Below, piece by piece: positions 9,329 to 20,476 of a DNA stretch of 64,000 bases; position 1 is the first letter of the stretch; each line of letters opens with the position of its first letter. Origin of the DNA: Dipteris shenzhenensis (taxonomy: Eukaryota; Polypodiophyta; Polypodiopsida; Gleicheniales); NCBI GenBank assembly GCA_047967505.1, contig CM106538.1, one strand, 5' to 3'. The translations under genes and the position numbers were made by a program. A model generated the notes under the pieces. The model had not been told where the DNA came from. It made no database searches and was given only the letters and a program-made list of their open reading frames with translations.

Positions 9329-12266
9329 ATGGGTTCTCAAAGCCGTAGAGCTAGTAGACGTGAAAGATGTAGGAACCCCCCCCCCAAATCTCATTGACGA
9401 GGAGCGCAAGCGGAAGGCTCGTGAGTGCAAGAGAGCCTCTAGAGCTCGAGCTCGTGCTGCCACCACTGATCCACCTCCACCTCTACCTCTACATCCCACC
9501 TCCACCCCCACCTCCACCCCCACCCCCACCCCCACCTCCATTGTCCCCCCATCCTCATTCGCTCCCCTACCTCTAGCCTCCGCCTTCCCCTAGCCACCTA
9601 CATTTTGGCCTCCACCTCTACCTCTTCCCCCTCCACCCTCCCCCCTCCCCCTCCCCCTCCCCCTCCCCCCACTCCCCTTGGCGCCTCCCTTCCCCCTTCC
9701 ACCCTACCATCTCCCATTGATCCCCTTGCCCCACCTTGCAGCAGCAATGTTGCTTCACGACGTGACTTGCCGAAGTCCACTATCCGTCGTCGTACTAGCA
9801 AGATTGTGTAGTCTTTTTTTTGTGACCTCACGCTAGCTTCACAGTCTTCTCTTCTCACGTCCCTGATTGATCACCCTGACTTGGTAGAGTGTAGGAGGCT
9901 TGCTGGTCTTGGTGCACGTAGAGATAGGGTTGTATCTAGCGAGGTCCTTAGTAGTGTTCAACGTTCCTATGCTTCTATTAAGCATAGGAGCTCCAGTGAT
10001 GCCTTGACAGCACGTTGTGCTATTGTGGCTGCCATTAGTAGACCTCATATGATAGGCCATGTGCGTACTACTTCATGTCTTCTTCAGATTGCACCGCGCA
10101 CATTGCGAGTAGGCATCATTAGGAGGCAGAGTCTAGAGGATAGTGAGACTGATGCTCTTTGGGCTTCGAGTGGTCGTGCACCTCGCAACGATCGATTGTT
10201 GGATGATTCCACTAGGTCCTTCATACAACAGTTTTGGGAGGAGCATTGCAGAGCATCCCCAGTGTTCAAGAAGGCATTGCGGAAGAGGGTGTCACGCGGT
10301 GTGTACATTGAGCATGGTGCATGTTTTTTGGAGTGTACCCAGACTGAGTTGTACACTCAGTTTGTAGAGGCACACCCGGAGTTCAAGATTGGGCAGAGGT
10401 CATTTGAGCGATGCAGGCCATGGTTTGTGTGATGCTCTCAAGAGCGTGACACATGCTATTGTCACTACCATGTGGATTTTGGATTGATGTATGACGTATT
10501 CCGTTCCCTTGATGGTCATAGGGGAGTAGTTCCTACTAGCCCTCGCGACTTCATTCATTCCATATTGTGTACACGAGATGATGCTTTATTCCACTCCCTT
10601 GATTGTGTGGAAGGCACGTGTACTTTGTGTGGTGACTTTGCTAGAGTGCCACGAGTTGCACTAGATACTTGTGATGTGCAGATGGTTCGTTGGCAGCAGT
10701 ATGAGTACTGTACCTTGACATTAGACGGTGGTGCACAGTCGAGGAGGTTGCAGCTTGTGGGGAAGGAGACACCACGTGTTGTATTCATTAACAGTTTTCG
10801 AGGGAAGCTGTACTACTACATACGCCACTCGCACACTGCGAAATGGGAGGATCGTCAGTTTTGTGCATGTTCGAGAACATTTCCTACAGGGGTGGTTGTC
10901 TCAGTGGTGGACTTTGCGGAGAATTACACCTTTGCACCACAGCATGAGATCCAATCAGAGTATTATTTCTCCGAACAAGTGACGTGTGATTGAGTATTGA
11001 TTTTTTCCCCACCTCATTATATTGAATTATTTCAATAGTCATATTTTTTTTCAATGCCATATTGCAGGTTGCTATATTTGTGCACATTAGCTATCATCAT
11101 GCACAGGCTCATGTGGATGGCATTGATAGCACCATGGACTCACGCGTCATTGTGCGAGAGTATCACTTCTACATTAGTGATGATCGATCGCATGATGCCC
11201 ATTTTGTGCAGCATTGCTTCACTTTGCATGATAGTTTCTTGAGGGATCATGGTGTCACATGGCAGCGGCGCTGGATCTGGTCAGACGGCTGCGGTGGTCA
11301 GTTCAAATCCGCTAGACAGTTTTATTGGTTCTGCAGATGGCATCGTGAGATAGGCATTCCGATCACATGGAGCTACTTCGAGACAGGGCACGGTAAGGGA
11401 GAGCACGATGGTGCAGGTGCTTGCATGAAGCGTGCTTTGCATCGATACCAGTTGCATCACAATGCCGATCGCTTCAAGGATGCACATGATGTGTGCGGTG
11501 GTGCAGCCAGCACTTATCCACTAGTGCTATCTCCTCGTTTCAGTTGCGTGACGATAGGGTGGTGAGCCGGTATTTTTGGTGCGTGGACATTGGGAGTCTT
11601 GATCGGTCTAGGCCTTTTGATTGTCGTTCTGTGTCTGGCACTCTTGATTTCCATTCCATCAGGAGCGTAGGTGAGTCTCACCCCGCGATCTTTTCTTGAT
11701 GGTTTGCATGTTTTTGCTCTGCATGCATTGATGATGATTGGGGAGGGTGCTCCATGATACCATGGGCCGATCCATGGGTACGGCGAGTGCTTTCTCCCTT
11801 CCAGCCTTGGGAGGAGGTACATGATGATCAAGATGCAGGATTTAGTTTCTCTAGAGATTATGACCAGCTTACAGATATTTTGTGTATTGGTGATATCTTC
11901 ACGGTTATTGCTTCGGAGGGCAATGAGGAGGGTGTGGATTATTACTTGTTGTGATGCTCTATGCTGAAGAGTGTGCTGAATGAGGATACAGTGGATGGGC
12001 ATGCAAAGCACTTCAATGCTCATAGCATGATCATAGGTGGCCACTATTTTCAGGAGTTACAGAGGCGTGGTCGCTATATTGAGTTCCAGGAGTACATGGC
12101 GGATCAGGAGGCATACATGTATTCTCATCTTGTTGTTGGGATCAAGATTACTTTGAGTCGTGTTCGCACTCGCAAGGCGACGTCCACTCCACGATGGCGC
12201 CTTGTAGTGGCGGATCACGAGAGCATACTTGCAACTATTGGCATGAGAGTTGATCCTGAGGAGTAG
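9329..12266 (+). pseudogene. Transposase-like gene (SDGCGGQFK / GHGKGEHDGAG type), decayed
   Basis: Starts at ATG 9329 (MGSQSRRASRRER), followed by a frameshift in a C-run at 9376, a basic region rich in Arg/Lys, and long Pro/Ser/Thr low-complexity stretches (9470-9720). The conserved part begins about 9815. A Cys-rich segment lies at 10430-10660 (CSQERDTCYCHYHVDF, CTLCGDF). An 89-bp intron fits at 10979-11067 (GT...TTGCAG) and keeps phase. Next comes the likely catalytic core: WIWSDGCGGQFKSARQFYWF, then WSYFETGHGKGEHDGAGA at 11370-11430. The tail continues to TAG at 12264. Decay: TAG 9809, TGA 10430, a frameshift near 11500, TGA 11697 (or an intron), TGA 11952. I read the Asp and His/Asp motifs as an RNase-H-like transposase core, from architecture only. 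Its start lies less than 0.5 kb from the 5' end of the C48 gene on the other strand, suggesting one two-gene element. Confidence 0.6.
9470..9720 (+). repeat. Pyrimidine-rich (CCACCTCC/CCCTCC) low-complexity tract
   Basis: Simple repeats of CCACCTCCACCCCCA and CCCCCTCCCC encode Pro-rich linkers in the transposase-like gene. Indels here explain one frameshift between the basic N-terminus and the main domain. Confidence 0.8.
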
Positions 12267-13705
12267 CACATTACATATCATATTTTTTGGGATCATCAGT
12301 TGATCAGATTGATTTTTATTGGGTATCACTAGTTGATTACACATTTTTGTATTCGATATGTATAGGCTCACTGTGTGACCGTACCATTGTAATTTTCATG
12401 GACTCATATTTTGTATTTCACTCTGATGGCTATATACACGTTCATACACATCATTGTATTTAATTCTATTTTATACATGATGTCCGATGTCTTCTCAATG
12501 GGATTTGTTGTGTTTGTAAAACAAAAAATTGTTTATTAGTAGTAATGTTGTAATTTGTTTTATGCTTTAGGACATTTTAAAAACGTCACTAAGAAAATTC
12601 GCGCACGTACTAACGAAATATGCGTGTGGACTTATCTGTTGGGGATGAAACTTCGCATGACTCTTAGGCCACCCTAGACATACATCCACGCGAGATTTGG
12701 TCTGAACTGATTTGGTATGCACCACGTGGAAGGTACAATGCGTACATTTTTACAATCCCTACTAGCACGACCGTGGCAAAGCTATGGCGCACGTACTAAC
12801 GAAATACGCGTGTGGACTTGTTTGTTGGGAACGAAACTTCACACGACTCTTAGGCCACCCGACATACATCCACGCAAGATTTGGTCTCCAACTAATTTGG
12901 TATGTGCCACATGGAAGGTATAATGCGTACATTTTTACAATCCCTACTAGCATGACTACGTGTGAAAAATGGCGCACGTACTAATGAAATATGCATGTGG
13001 ACTTATCTATTAGAGATTAAAATTTGCACGGCTCTTAGGCTACTGTAGACGTACATCCATGCAAGATTTGGTGCCCAACTGATTTGGTATGCACCATGTG
13101 GAAGGATAAATGCGTACATTTTTACAATCCCTACTAGCACGACTATGTATGAAAAATGGCACACGTACTAATGAAATACGCACGTGGACTTATCTGTTCG
13201 GGATGAAACTTCACACGGCTCTTAGACTACCCTAGACGTACATCCACGCAAGATTTGGTCACAAACTGATTTGGTATGCGCCACATGGAAGGTATAATGC
13301 ATACATTTTTACAATCCCTACTAGCACGACTACGTGTGAAAAATGGCGCACGCACTAACGAAATATGCATGTGGACTTATCTGTTGGAGATTCAACTTTG
13401 CACGGCTCTTAGGCTACCATAGACGTACATCCATGCAAGATTTGGTGTCCAACTGATTTGGTATGCGCCACGTGGAAGGTATAATGTGTACATTTTTACA
13501 ATCCCTACTAGCATGACTACGTATGAAAAATGGCGCACGTACTAATGAAATACGCACGTGGACTTATCTGTTGGGGATGAAACTTCACACGGCTCTTAGG
13601 CTACCCTAGACGTACATCCACGCAAGATTTGGTCTCCAACTGATTTGGTTTGCGCCACGTAGAAGGTATAATGCGTACATTTTTACAATCCCTACTAGCA
13701 CAACT

Positions 13706-13748
13706 AAACCCTAAACCCTAAACCCTGAACCCTAAATCCTAAACCCTG
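13706..13748 (+). repeat. Interstitial telomere block 1
   Basis: Six CCCTAAA-type units, two of them variant (CCCTGAA, TCCTAAA), between TAGCACAACTA and GTTGGGGATG of the satellite. Confidence 0.9.
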
Positions 13749-13887
13749 TTGGGGATGAAACTTCACACGGCTCTTAGGCTACCCTAGACGTACATCCACG
13801 CAAGATTTGGTCTCCAACTGATTGATTTGGTTTGCGCCATGTAGAAGGTATAATGCGTACATTTTTACAATCCCTACTAGCACGACT

Positions 13888-13930
13888 AAACCCTAAACCC
13901 TAAACCTTGAACCCTAAATCCTAAACCCTG
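13888..13930 (+). repeat. Interstitial telomere block 2
   Basis: Same arrangement as block 1, with the same order of variant units and one further change (CCTTGAA). Confidence 0.9.
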
Positions 13931-14064
13931 TTGGGGATGAAACTTCACACAGCTCTTAGGCTCCCTAGACGTACATCCACACAAGATTTGGTCTCCAACT
14001 GATTTGGTTTGCGCCACGTAGAAGGTATAATGCATACATTTTTACAATCCCTACTAGCACGACT

Positions 14065-14099
14065 AAACCCTAAACCCTAAACCCTAAATCCTAAACCTT
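14065..14099 (+). repeat. Interstitial telomere block 3
   Basis: Shorter by about one unit than blocks 1, 2 and 4; ends AAACCTTG at the same satellite junction. Confidence 0.9.
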
Positions 14100-14235
14100 G
14101 TTGGGGATGAAACTTCACACGGCTCTTAGGCTACCCTAGATGTACATCCACACAAGATTTGGTCTCCAACTGATTTGGTTTGCGCCATGTAGAAGGTATA
14201 ATGCGTACATTTTTACAATCCCTACTAGCACGACT

Positions 14236-14278
14236 AAACCCTAAACCCTAAACCCTGAACCCTAAATCCTAAACCCTG
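14236..14278 (+). repeat. Interstitial telomere block 4
   Basis: Same unit order as block 1. After it the array ends with one normal monomer. Confidence 0.9.
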
Positions 14279-14397
14279 TTTGGGATGAAACTTCACACGA
14301 CTCTTAGGCTACCCTAGACGTACATCCACGCAAGATTTGGTCTCCAACTGATTTGGTATGCGCCACGTGGAAGGTATAATGCATACATTTTTGCAAG

Positions 14398-14755
14398 CAC
14401 CTTTTCAATGCTTAATGTTTACAATTATGACACACGGCATTGTTTTTAAAATACATTATGTATTAGATGTGTGAATTGAGATATCTAAAATTCAAAATCA
14501 TACTCTTAATTTTAAATACGCACATGGGGATGAAACTTCGCATGGCTCTTAGGTTTAGTGTAATAATTGCAAGCATTGATATATACGAAATTCAATATGA
14601 TATTCAAAAAGATAAAGTTGTAACGTGAACACTTTTTCAATGCTTAATGTTTTACAATTACTTCACATGGCATTATTTTTTAAATACCTTATGTATTAGA
14701 TGTGTGAATTGAGATATTCGAAATTCAAAATCATATTCCTAATTTTAAATGTTTA
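14398..14755 (+). repeat. AT-rich direct duplication, about 229 bp
   Basis: The stretch TTTTCAATGCTTAATGTTT ... TTATGTATTAGATGTGTGAA ... AATTCAAAATCATA occurs at 14402-14515 and again at 14633-14748. Between them lies a fragment of the upstream satellite (GGGGATGAAACTTCGCATGG at 14526). Confidence 0.8.
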
Positions 14756-14874
14756 TGTTAGATTTGAACAAACTATAAACTGAGATAAACAAAGTGTGAA
14801 GAACATCATGAAAGTACAAAAATGCTCATACATCATAAAAGTAAGAACAATATCATGAAAGTACCAAAATGAAT

Positions 14875-17129
14875 CTATACATCATCATCATCAACGTGCA
14901 AAAGTGCATCCCTAAACAAGAAATGTGTGAAGCCTAAACAATCAGAATCTGATAACTCCACATATGATCCTCTAGTCATCCTCTGACGTGGCTCCTGTAT
15001 GACCCACTGCCCAACCATCCGCTGTGTGCCCTCAGGCAAAGCCGGATCAGATGGGCCAGCCTCATCACCTGCATGAGATGGGCCAACCTCATCCTGATGA
15101 AGAGGAGGGCATGCTGCACGAGCCACCGCTGCCATCTCTGCCTCCCTCGCCTCCTCTATGTATGTGCATCTCAGCTCCCATAGTCGTGCATCTGCGAATA
15201 CTCGTGCCTCAAATCCAGCGCGAGTAATCGTCTCTACATGTAGAAGACGCTGGTCTCAGCCCCGCCCAAGCTGCTGCTCCACCCACTGCTGCAATGATGT
15301 CTGCAGCTCTGCCTCTCGCTCAATACGGTGTGCCTCATCACCTAGCATGAAATCACCATATGAAAAGCGTCGTGGAATGCACGCTGCAACCACCGATGTA
15401 TCAGCACCCTCCTACATCAGCAATGCTCTCTGTGCCTCCTCCCTGTAGTGCTCTGTTAAGACCACGCGGGCGAATGGATCAATGGCCTGACGATGACTAG
15501 GATATAGATCATCCATGCCTAGTCCTTTGTATGTGGCCACATCAATGTCAGCAAAGCATACAGGGCACAATGATCTCGGGGGGGTCACTATGTATAAACC
15601 CTCTATATCACGTGCGTTCAAGGCCTATTTTTAAAATCCCTTATCTGTAAAAAAATTCATTAATAAAATGTACCCCTTTTCTATACAAATTTGTAGATTT
15701 TTTCCAAAACTATTTTAAATAGTCCCTTATGTATATTTATTTCTGTAAATTTTAGAAATAAAAAAAATCCTTCTGTTGAACTCACGTGACAGGGTTACAT
15801 ATGATGAGTGACCCCCCCGAGACAATGATCGTGCCACCATGTGGCAGGTCATGCAATGGAGATGTGCGATGTGGCCGCACCCTAGTCCAAACCACCCTAC
15901 GGTGTCAAACTCCTCGTGGCAAAGGACGCAAGTGGCAATAGGAAGCCTGGCTATGATTGTTGCATCTATGGGTGTCCTAGTCAGCACATCTACAGGAGGA
16001 GCGGGGTATAGGGCCACGCTGGGGTCGATCCTATGGCGAGATGGATCACGACTAATATGCCTCAACTACAAAATATAGTGCTCTGCACGATGGTATGCTA
16101 TGCGTGTCCGAATCCTCTGCTCCTCCAAATCTACCTCCAACAGTCGTACACGAGACTCCATATCCTGATGCAATAGATGTGCCTGCAATGCAAACATGTC
16201 GCGTACATGGTGAGAATTAACCAAAAAACTTCAGTTCAAAACACGCTACAAAAAAATAAACTAGAATAATCAAAATAACTAACCTCGTCCCTAGACTCGG
16301 CCAACAATGCCTCCAACTCTGCAATCCGTGCGTCTCGAGCCTCCAACTCGTGCTGAGGCAGTGTAGATGTGGGAGGCTCCATCGATGATCGAGGTGGGGG
16401 AGGTGGAATCGAAAGTGATCTCGATAGGGCAGAGACCATGTGCTGCAAGGATGATGCCACTGAATGAACATCCCCCCTAATCCGTCCTCCAACAGCTCAC
16501 AATGCCAGTGCAGGGATGGTGTGCAACTCTGGTGCCTTGCGTCGACGCCAAACACCTACAGTCTGACGCTCCTGATGCCCCATCCTACCATGTCCCGCTC
16601 CTGATCTTGGACAGGTACTAAGGTAGTCTACCCGATGACCAAGCACAAACTCAGCGTATAGCTGCATGGCAAATGACTTGGCTATCTGACGGTTGTGAGG
16701 CAATCGACCACCATTCACAGCGAGATATCTCGGATAAATGTGTGCTGCTATGATGGGGTGCCTACAACGTAAAATATGCAAGGGGAGCCCTGATCGTGGT
16801 CACATCGCCTCAGTGTGACCATCCCAAAACATATCCTCTAAGGCCTGCCTGTGATGTGACTCATGCTCAAACAACTATCGAATGGCTCTCCAATCCAAGC
16901 CATCACCAGTGATCTCTGCCTCAGCCTATGCCTGAAAGCTATCCACAACGTCCTCAACTGTGTCCAATCGACCCAGAGCCTCAATAACTGAATCTAGACT
17001 CGCATCCAAGTGAGGGGGTGCCCTAGCATCCTGCAGTGCCCTCATCTCAGCTCTCAGAATCTCTATCTGCATACGAATAGTGGTGCCAGAACCTGTGCGC
17101 TGGCTAGTGCATGCACAAAAAAAACACAT
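14875..17129 (-). pseudogene. RING-H2 finger, coiled-coil protein pseudogene, split by a MITE
   Basis: Read on the minus strand from about 17129. Helical charged segments come first (IEILRAEMRALQDA), then a stretch near 16781-16560 (YPRYLAVNGGRLPHNRQIAK; AMQLYAEFVLGHRVDYLS), then a Pro-rich linker and a short coiled coil (ELEARDARIAELEALLAES) ending in an intron near 16285. The next part has CVLC...GCGHIAHLHC (about 15960-15860), and the final pair CPVC lies at about 15565 on the far side of the 247-bp MITE at 15575-15821. Removing the MITE and one 8-bp target copy puts CPVC in frame, giving C-x2-C...C-x-H-x2-H-x2-C...C-x2-C, a RING-H2. The C-terminus ends in acidic HVDDDDV. Several stops (after SFQA, RAIR, TEAM, YIL) fit CAG to TAG or CGA to TGA. 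A RING suggests a former ubiquitin ligase-like protein, perhaps transposon-borne. Confidence 0.6.
15575..15821. mobile_element. 247-bp MITE, copy 1 (8-bp target duplication)
   Basis: Ends CTCGGGGGGGTCACT and AGTGACCCCCCCGAG are a perfect 15-bp terminal inverted repeat. The flanks ACAATGAT at 15567-15574 and 15822-15829 are an exact 8-bp target site duplication. The inside is AT-rich and non-coding. An 8-bp duplication is typical of hAT elements, so I call it hAT-like, without a known relative. It interrupts the RING motif of the host pseudogene. Confidence 0.92.
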
Positions 17130-18060
17130 GGAGATTAATATTCTATTTGGGTAATGAAAATAATATTCTATTCAATATGACTTATAATCTATTTACATAA
17201 TGTAAACTATTTGTATGTACTCCTTGATGAGGTAGGATGTTGTTGGGATCATCCTATGCACCTACCGGTAGATGGGCCAAATGTGTGGCCCAATATTATG
17301 TTTATCAAACTCAATATTATTAAAAATTCTTAATTTTGATTAAAATTTTTTCAAACTCTAGTTGTTGCATTTTTAAACTTAGATGTCTCAAATATTTTTT
17401 CCTTATATGTTTCCCTTTTTTTACTTTTTATCCAATATGAAACTTTTCCACATGTGGTGTAAGGACCACATTGTCCACTTATGGCCCCTATACTAAGGAC
17501 AGATAGTGGAGAGGTTTGGTTAATAAGACCTTCTTTGAATGCTTTACTGCCTTGGGTTTGCAATAGATATGGAGGAGATAGAAGGATACCTAATACATTA
17601 CTTTGAACGATACACAAGCAAGGCGCATCCACCGGACTACACATTAAAAAAGAGAGCGGGTTGACACTACAAACCTTTTAAAGCGAGAACTTTGAGAAAA
17701 TAACTAGGCCTTTTCAGTATTATCTATTTTGGTTGGGCAATCCACCTCAACTAGTGGCCATTCCTGTAGATCATCACTTGGTTCCCATGCCTGGGGAGAG
17801 AGGAGACCTTTGGACAATCATTTACGTATGTGTTTTCGATGCGCTGGTGCATTTAGAAGATCCAATTAGCCATACGGTTATGCATCTAACCACTCTAGTG
17901 TTGGGGTCTTTGCCCATGTGGTGTGGTGTTTTAGGGATAATGCCCATGTGGTGTTTTATACAGCCTACTTACTCTACCTAAATTATGAAACAACTCTTAA
18001 GCAACTATATAATCTATAATATTCCACATAAAGATTGATAAACGTACACCGCTACCTTAA
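17130..18060. other. Intergenic, no gene recognised
   Basis: Two open stretches (17351-17644 minus, 17733-17981 plus) have no recognisable motif, no paralogue in the window and no convincing splice context. Around 17880-17960 GCCCATGTGGTGT occurs twice. I leave this unannotated. Confidence 0.5.
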
Positions 18061-19650
18061 ACTCTTATTTTCTTTTTTTTTAAAAGATGATTTTGAAGAC
18101 TAAAATTTAAACGTTTTTTTATTTAAATAAAAATAGCACCAATTTCAAAAATAACATAAAACCTACTTTAATCTCTCTTTTTCTTGTTCTTGTTTTCTTG
18201 TTTTCTTGTTTTTAATACATGATTTTCTTATTTTAACAAAAACTCTTATTTTCTTGTTCTTAATACATGATTTCTAAAAACAAAATTTAAACTTTATATT
18301 AAATTCAAAACTTCAATAATTTGTAAACTTCAGTTATAAATTTTTTAAATAGATTATTTTAAAAAACAAATTATATACTTTTTGACATTTAAATAAAAAC
18401 TTCACTAACTTAAACTCTTTTTTTCTTTTTTTTTAAGATCATTTTTAAAAATAAAATTTAAACGTTTTTTAATTTAAATATAAATAACACTAATTAAAAA
18501 AATATCTTTAATCTCTTTTTTTTAAAAGATGATTTCAAAAAACAAAATATATACATTTTCACATTTTAAATAAAAAATTACGTAATTCCAAAAATAATTT
18601 AAAAAAACTTTAAAATGCATTTCAAATTTAGAAATATTTTATAATTATTCCTATAAACTAAAATTTAAACGTTTCTTTATTTAAATAAAAATAGCACTAA
18701 TTTAAAAAATAACTTTAATCTCTTTTTTTTTAAAGATGATTTTAAAAACAAAATATTTACATTTTCACATTTTAAATAAAAAATTACGTAATTCTAAAAA
18801 TAATTTTAAAAAAACTTTAAAATGCATTTCAAATTTAGAAATATTTTATAATTATAACTATAAACTAAGATTTAAATGTTTTTTTATTTAAATAAAAATA
18901 GCTCTAATTTAAAAAATAACTTTAATCTCTTTTTTTCCAAATATGATTTTAAAAAACCTAATTTTTACATTTTCACATTTTAAATAAAAAATTAAAATGC
19001 ATTTAAAATTTAGAAATATTTTATAAGTATTCCTATGAACTAAAATTTAAACGTTTTTTTATTTAAATAAGAATAGCTCTAATTTAAAAAATAACTTTAA
19101 TCTCTTTTTTTTCAAAGATGATTTTTAAAAACAGAATTTTTACATTTTCACATTTTGAATAAAAAATGTCGTAATTCAAAAATTTTAAAAAAACTTTAAA
19201 ATGCATTTCAAATTTAGAAATATTTTATAATTATTCCTGTGAACTAAAATTTAAACGATTTTTTATTTAAATAAAAATAGCTTTAATTTAAAAAATAACT
19301 TTAATCTCTTTTTTTTCAAAGATGATTTTAAAAAATAAAATTTTTACATTTTCACATTTTAAATAAAAAATGTCGTAATTCAAAATTTTAAAAAAAAAAT
19401 TTAATGCATTTGAAATTTAGAAATATTTTATAATTATTCCTATGAAACGTTTTTTTATTTAATAAAAATAGCTCTAATTTAAAAAATAACTTTAATCTCT
19501 TTTTTTTCAAAGATGATTTTAAAAAATAAATTTTTTACATTTTCACATTTTAAATAAAAAATATTGTAATTCAAAAATTTTTTAAAAACTTTAAAATGCA
19601 TTTGAAATTTAGAAATTTTTTATAATTATTCCTATAAACTAAAATTTAAA
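18060..19650 (+). repeat. AT-rich tandem repeat, about 195 bp period
   Basis: Seven or eight diverged units share AAATTTAAACGTTTTTTTAT, AATAACTTTAATCTC(T)n, TTTTTACATTTTCACATTTT, TTTAAAATGCATTTCAAATT and AGAAATATTTTATAATTATT. Copies of the first block occur near 18105, 18455, 18661, 18868, 19045 and 19246. No coding capacity. The array ends abruptly next to the GC-richer promoter-like block at 19.69 kb. Confidence 0.85.
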
Positions 19651-19693
19651 TAAATTTTAGCAAAAAAAAAAAGCTACATAAAAAAAACCCTAC

Positions 19694-19769
19694 CTGGACT
19701 CTCCCACTCCATCCATCTCCGTCGTTGTCCGTCGGTCGCTCTCCATCGCTGGCGCAATTCCGTCGACAT
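19694..19769 (-). CDS. Possible first coding exon next to palindrome promoter
   Basis: On the minus strand the first ATG below the TATA box is at 19769. It opens a 25-codon GC-rich stretch (MSTELRQRWRATDGQRRRWM...) ending CCAG|GTAGGG, a usable donor. Composition differs sharply from the AT-rich tandem repeat next to it. No following exon is visible because the transcript would run into the repeat. It is either a captured gene start or chance. Confidence 0.3.
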
Positions 19770-19802
19770 CCCGCAAATCCGAAATCGGTCGATGAGGAGG
19801 AG

Positions 19803-20386
19803 CTCGATCGAGGTATGAAGAATGAGGGGGGTCGCTCTCCTTTTATAAGAAAATTTAGGGTTTCCCTATCTCGATCGAGGTATTTGACATGCAACATACA
19901 TATCGCTCCATCATACCTCGATCGAGGTATAGACATGCCACGATACCTCGATTGAGGTATTTTGAGATGCCCATACATCTCGGTACATCTACCTCGATCG
20001 AGGTATAGACATGCCACGATACCTCGATCGAGGTATGTCGGCAGCAGTCGGATGCCACATGTCTCGATTGACGTATTCGACATGCGGCCAAGTCATCAGT
20101 CCAGCATACCTCGATCGAGGTATGTCAGCTACCCTGTCGGATGGCACATACCTCGATCGAGGTATAGTTGGACATGCCACACTACCTCGATCGAGGTGTA
20201 GCTGGATTGCCACGATACCTCGAACGAGGTATATGTGGCATGTATAGGTGGCATGCCAGCAAACCTCGATCGAGGTATAGGCTCGGTCCGGTGAAAAAAG
20301 CCCAGCACTTCGGTCGAGGTATTGGCTTGGCTCGGTTGTCCTCGTGTGTGATTTTCATTGGAACTAATACCTCGATCGAGGTATTG
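19803..20386. repeat. Array of the 18-bp palindrome ATACCTCGATCGAGGTAT
   Basis: About 14 copies, perfect or nearly so, at roughly 19806, 19869, 19914, 19945, 19991, 20021, 20069, 20106, 20150, 20184, 20216, 20264, 20310 and 20369. Spacers of about 15-45 bp are not conserved, though GACATGCCACGA recurs. Imperfect copies vary mostly in the centre (CGATTG, CGAACG, CGGTCG). Being palindromic, it reads YLDRG or IPRSRY in both directions, so the many short ORFs here are artefacts. Confidence 0.95.
19839..19863 (-). promoter_or_regulatory. TATA box plus telo-box
   Basis: On the minus strand AAACCCTAAA (complement of 19854-19863) is followed by CTTATAAAAGG (complement of 19839-19849). The AAACCCTAA telo-box is a known plant promoter element and TATAAAAGG is a strong TATA match. 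Both lie between the palindrome array (upstream) and the possible exon at 19769. Confidence 0.55.
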
Positions 20387-20452
20387 CAGACCGAAGCAAA
20401 ACCTTTGTATTTTCACTCGAGCAGGTGTCACACTCACCCCAAAGTGGTCCGG

Positions 20453-20476
20453 AAGTGGACACCCTTAGCTTGCTAC
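20453..20476 (+). repeat. Shared satellite-junction sequence, copy 1
   Basis: A 24-bp sequence starting AAGTGGACACCCTTAGC and ending TTGCTAC directly precedes the first satellite monomer. The identical sequence in the same strand sense abuts the oppositely oriented array at 45834-45857. Confidence 0.85.

Larger units (their letters stand above)
12598..14400 (+). repeat. Satellite of about 187 bp with telomere-chimeric monomers
   Basis: Ten head-to-tail monomers, judged by TACATTTTTACAATCCCTAC at 12743, 12928, 13115, 13302, 13489, 13676, 13858, 14035, 14206 and a last truncated copy at 14394. Spacing is 185-187 bp for the first units and 171-188 bp later. Shared blocks are GGCGCACGTACTAA, GGATGAAACTTC(A/G)CA, TAGACGTACATCCACGCAAG and CAACTGATTTGGTATGCGCC. 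From 13706 the GTGTGAAAAATGGCGCACGT segment is replaced by short CCCTAAA arrays. No coding capacity. This looks like a subtelomere-type satellite. Confidence 0.9.

Noticed and set aside
13706-14278. True chromosome end
   Set aside because: Telomere blocks are short, degenerate and embedded in satellite with long sequence on both sides.
19803-20386. CRISPR-like array
   Set aside because: Repeats are short full palindromes with irregular spacers of 15-45 bp that share sequence, no cas genes, and the context is clearly eukaryotic.
19646-20437. Overlapping ORFs with YLDRG / IPRSRY repeats
   Set aside because: Translation of the 18-bp palindrome in both directions.
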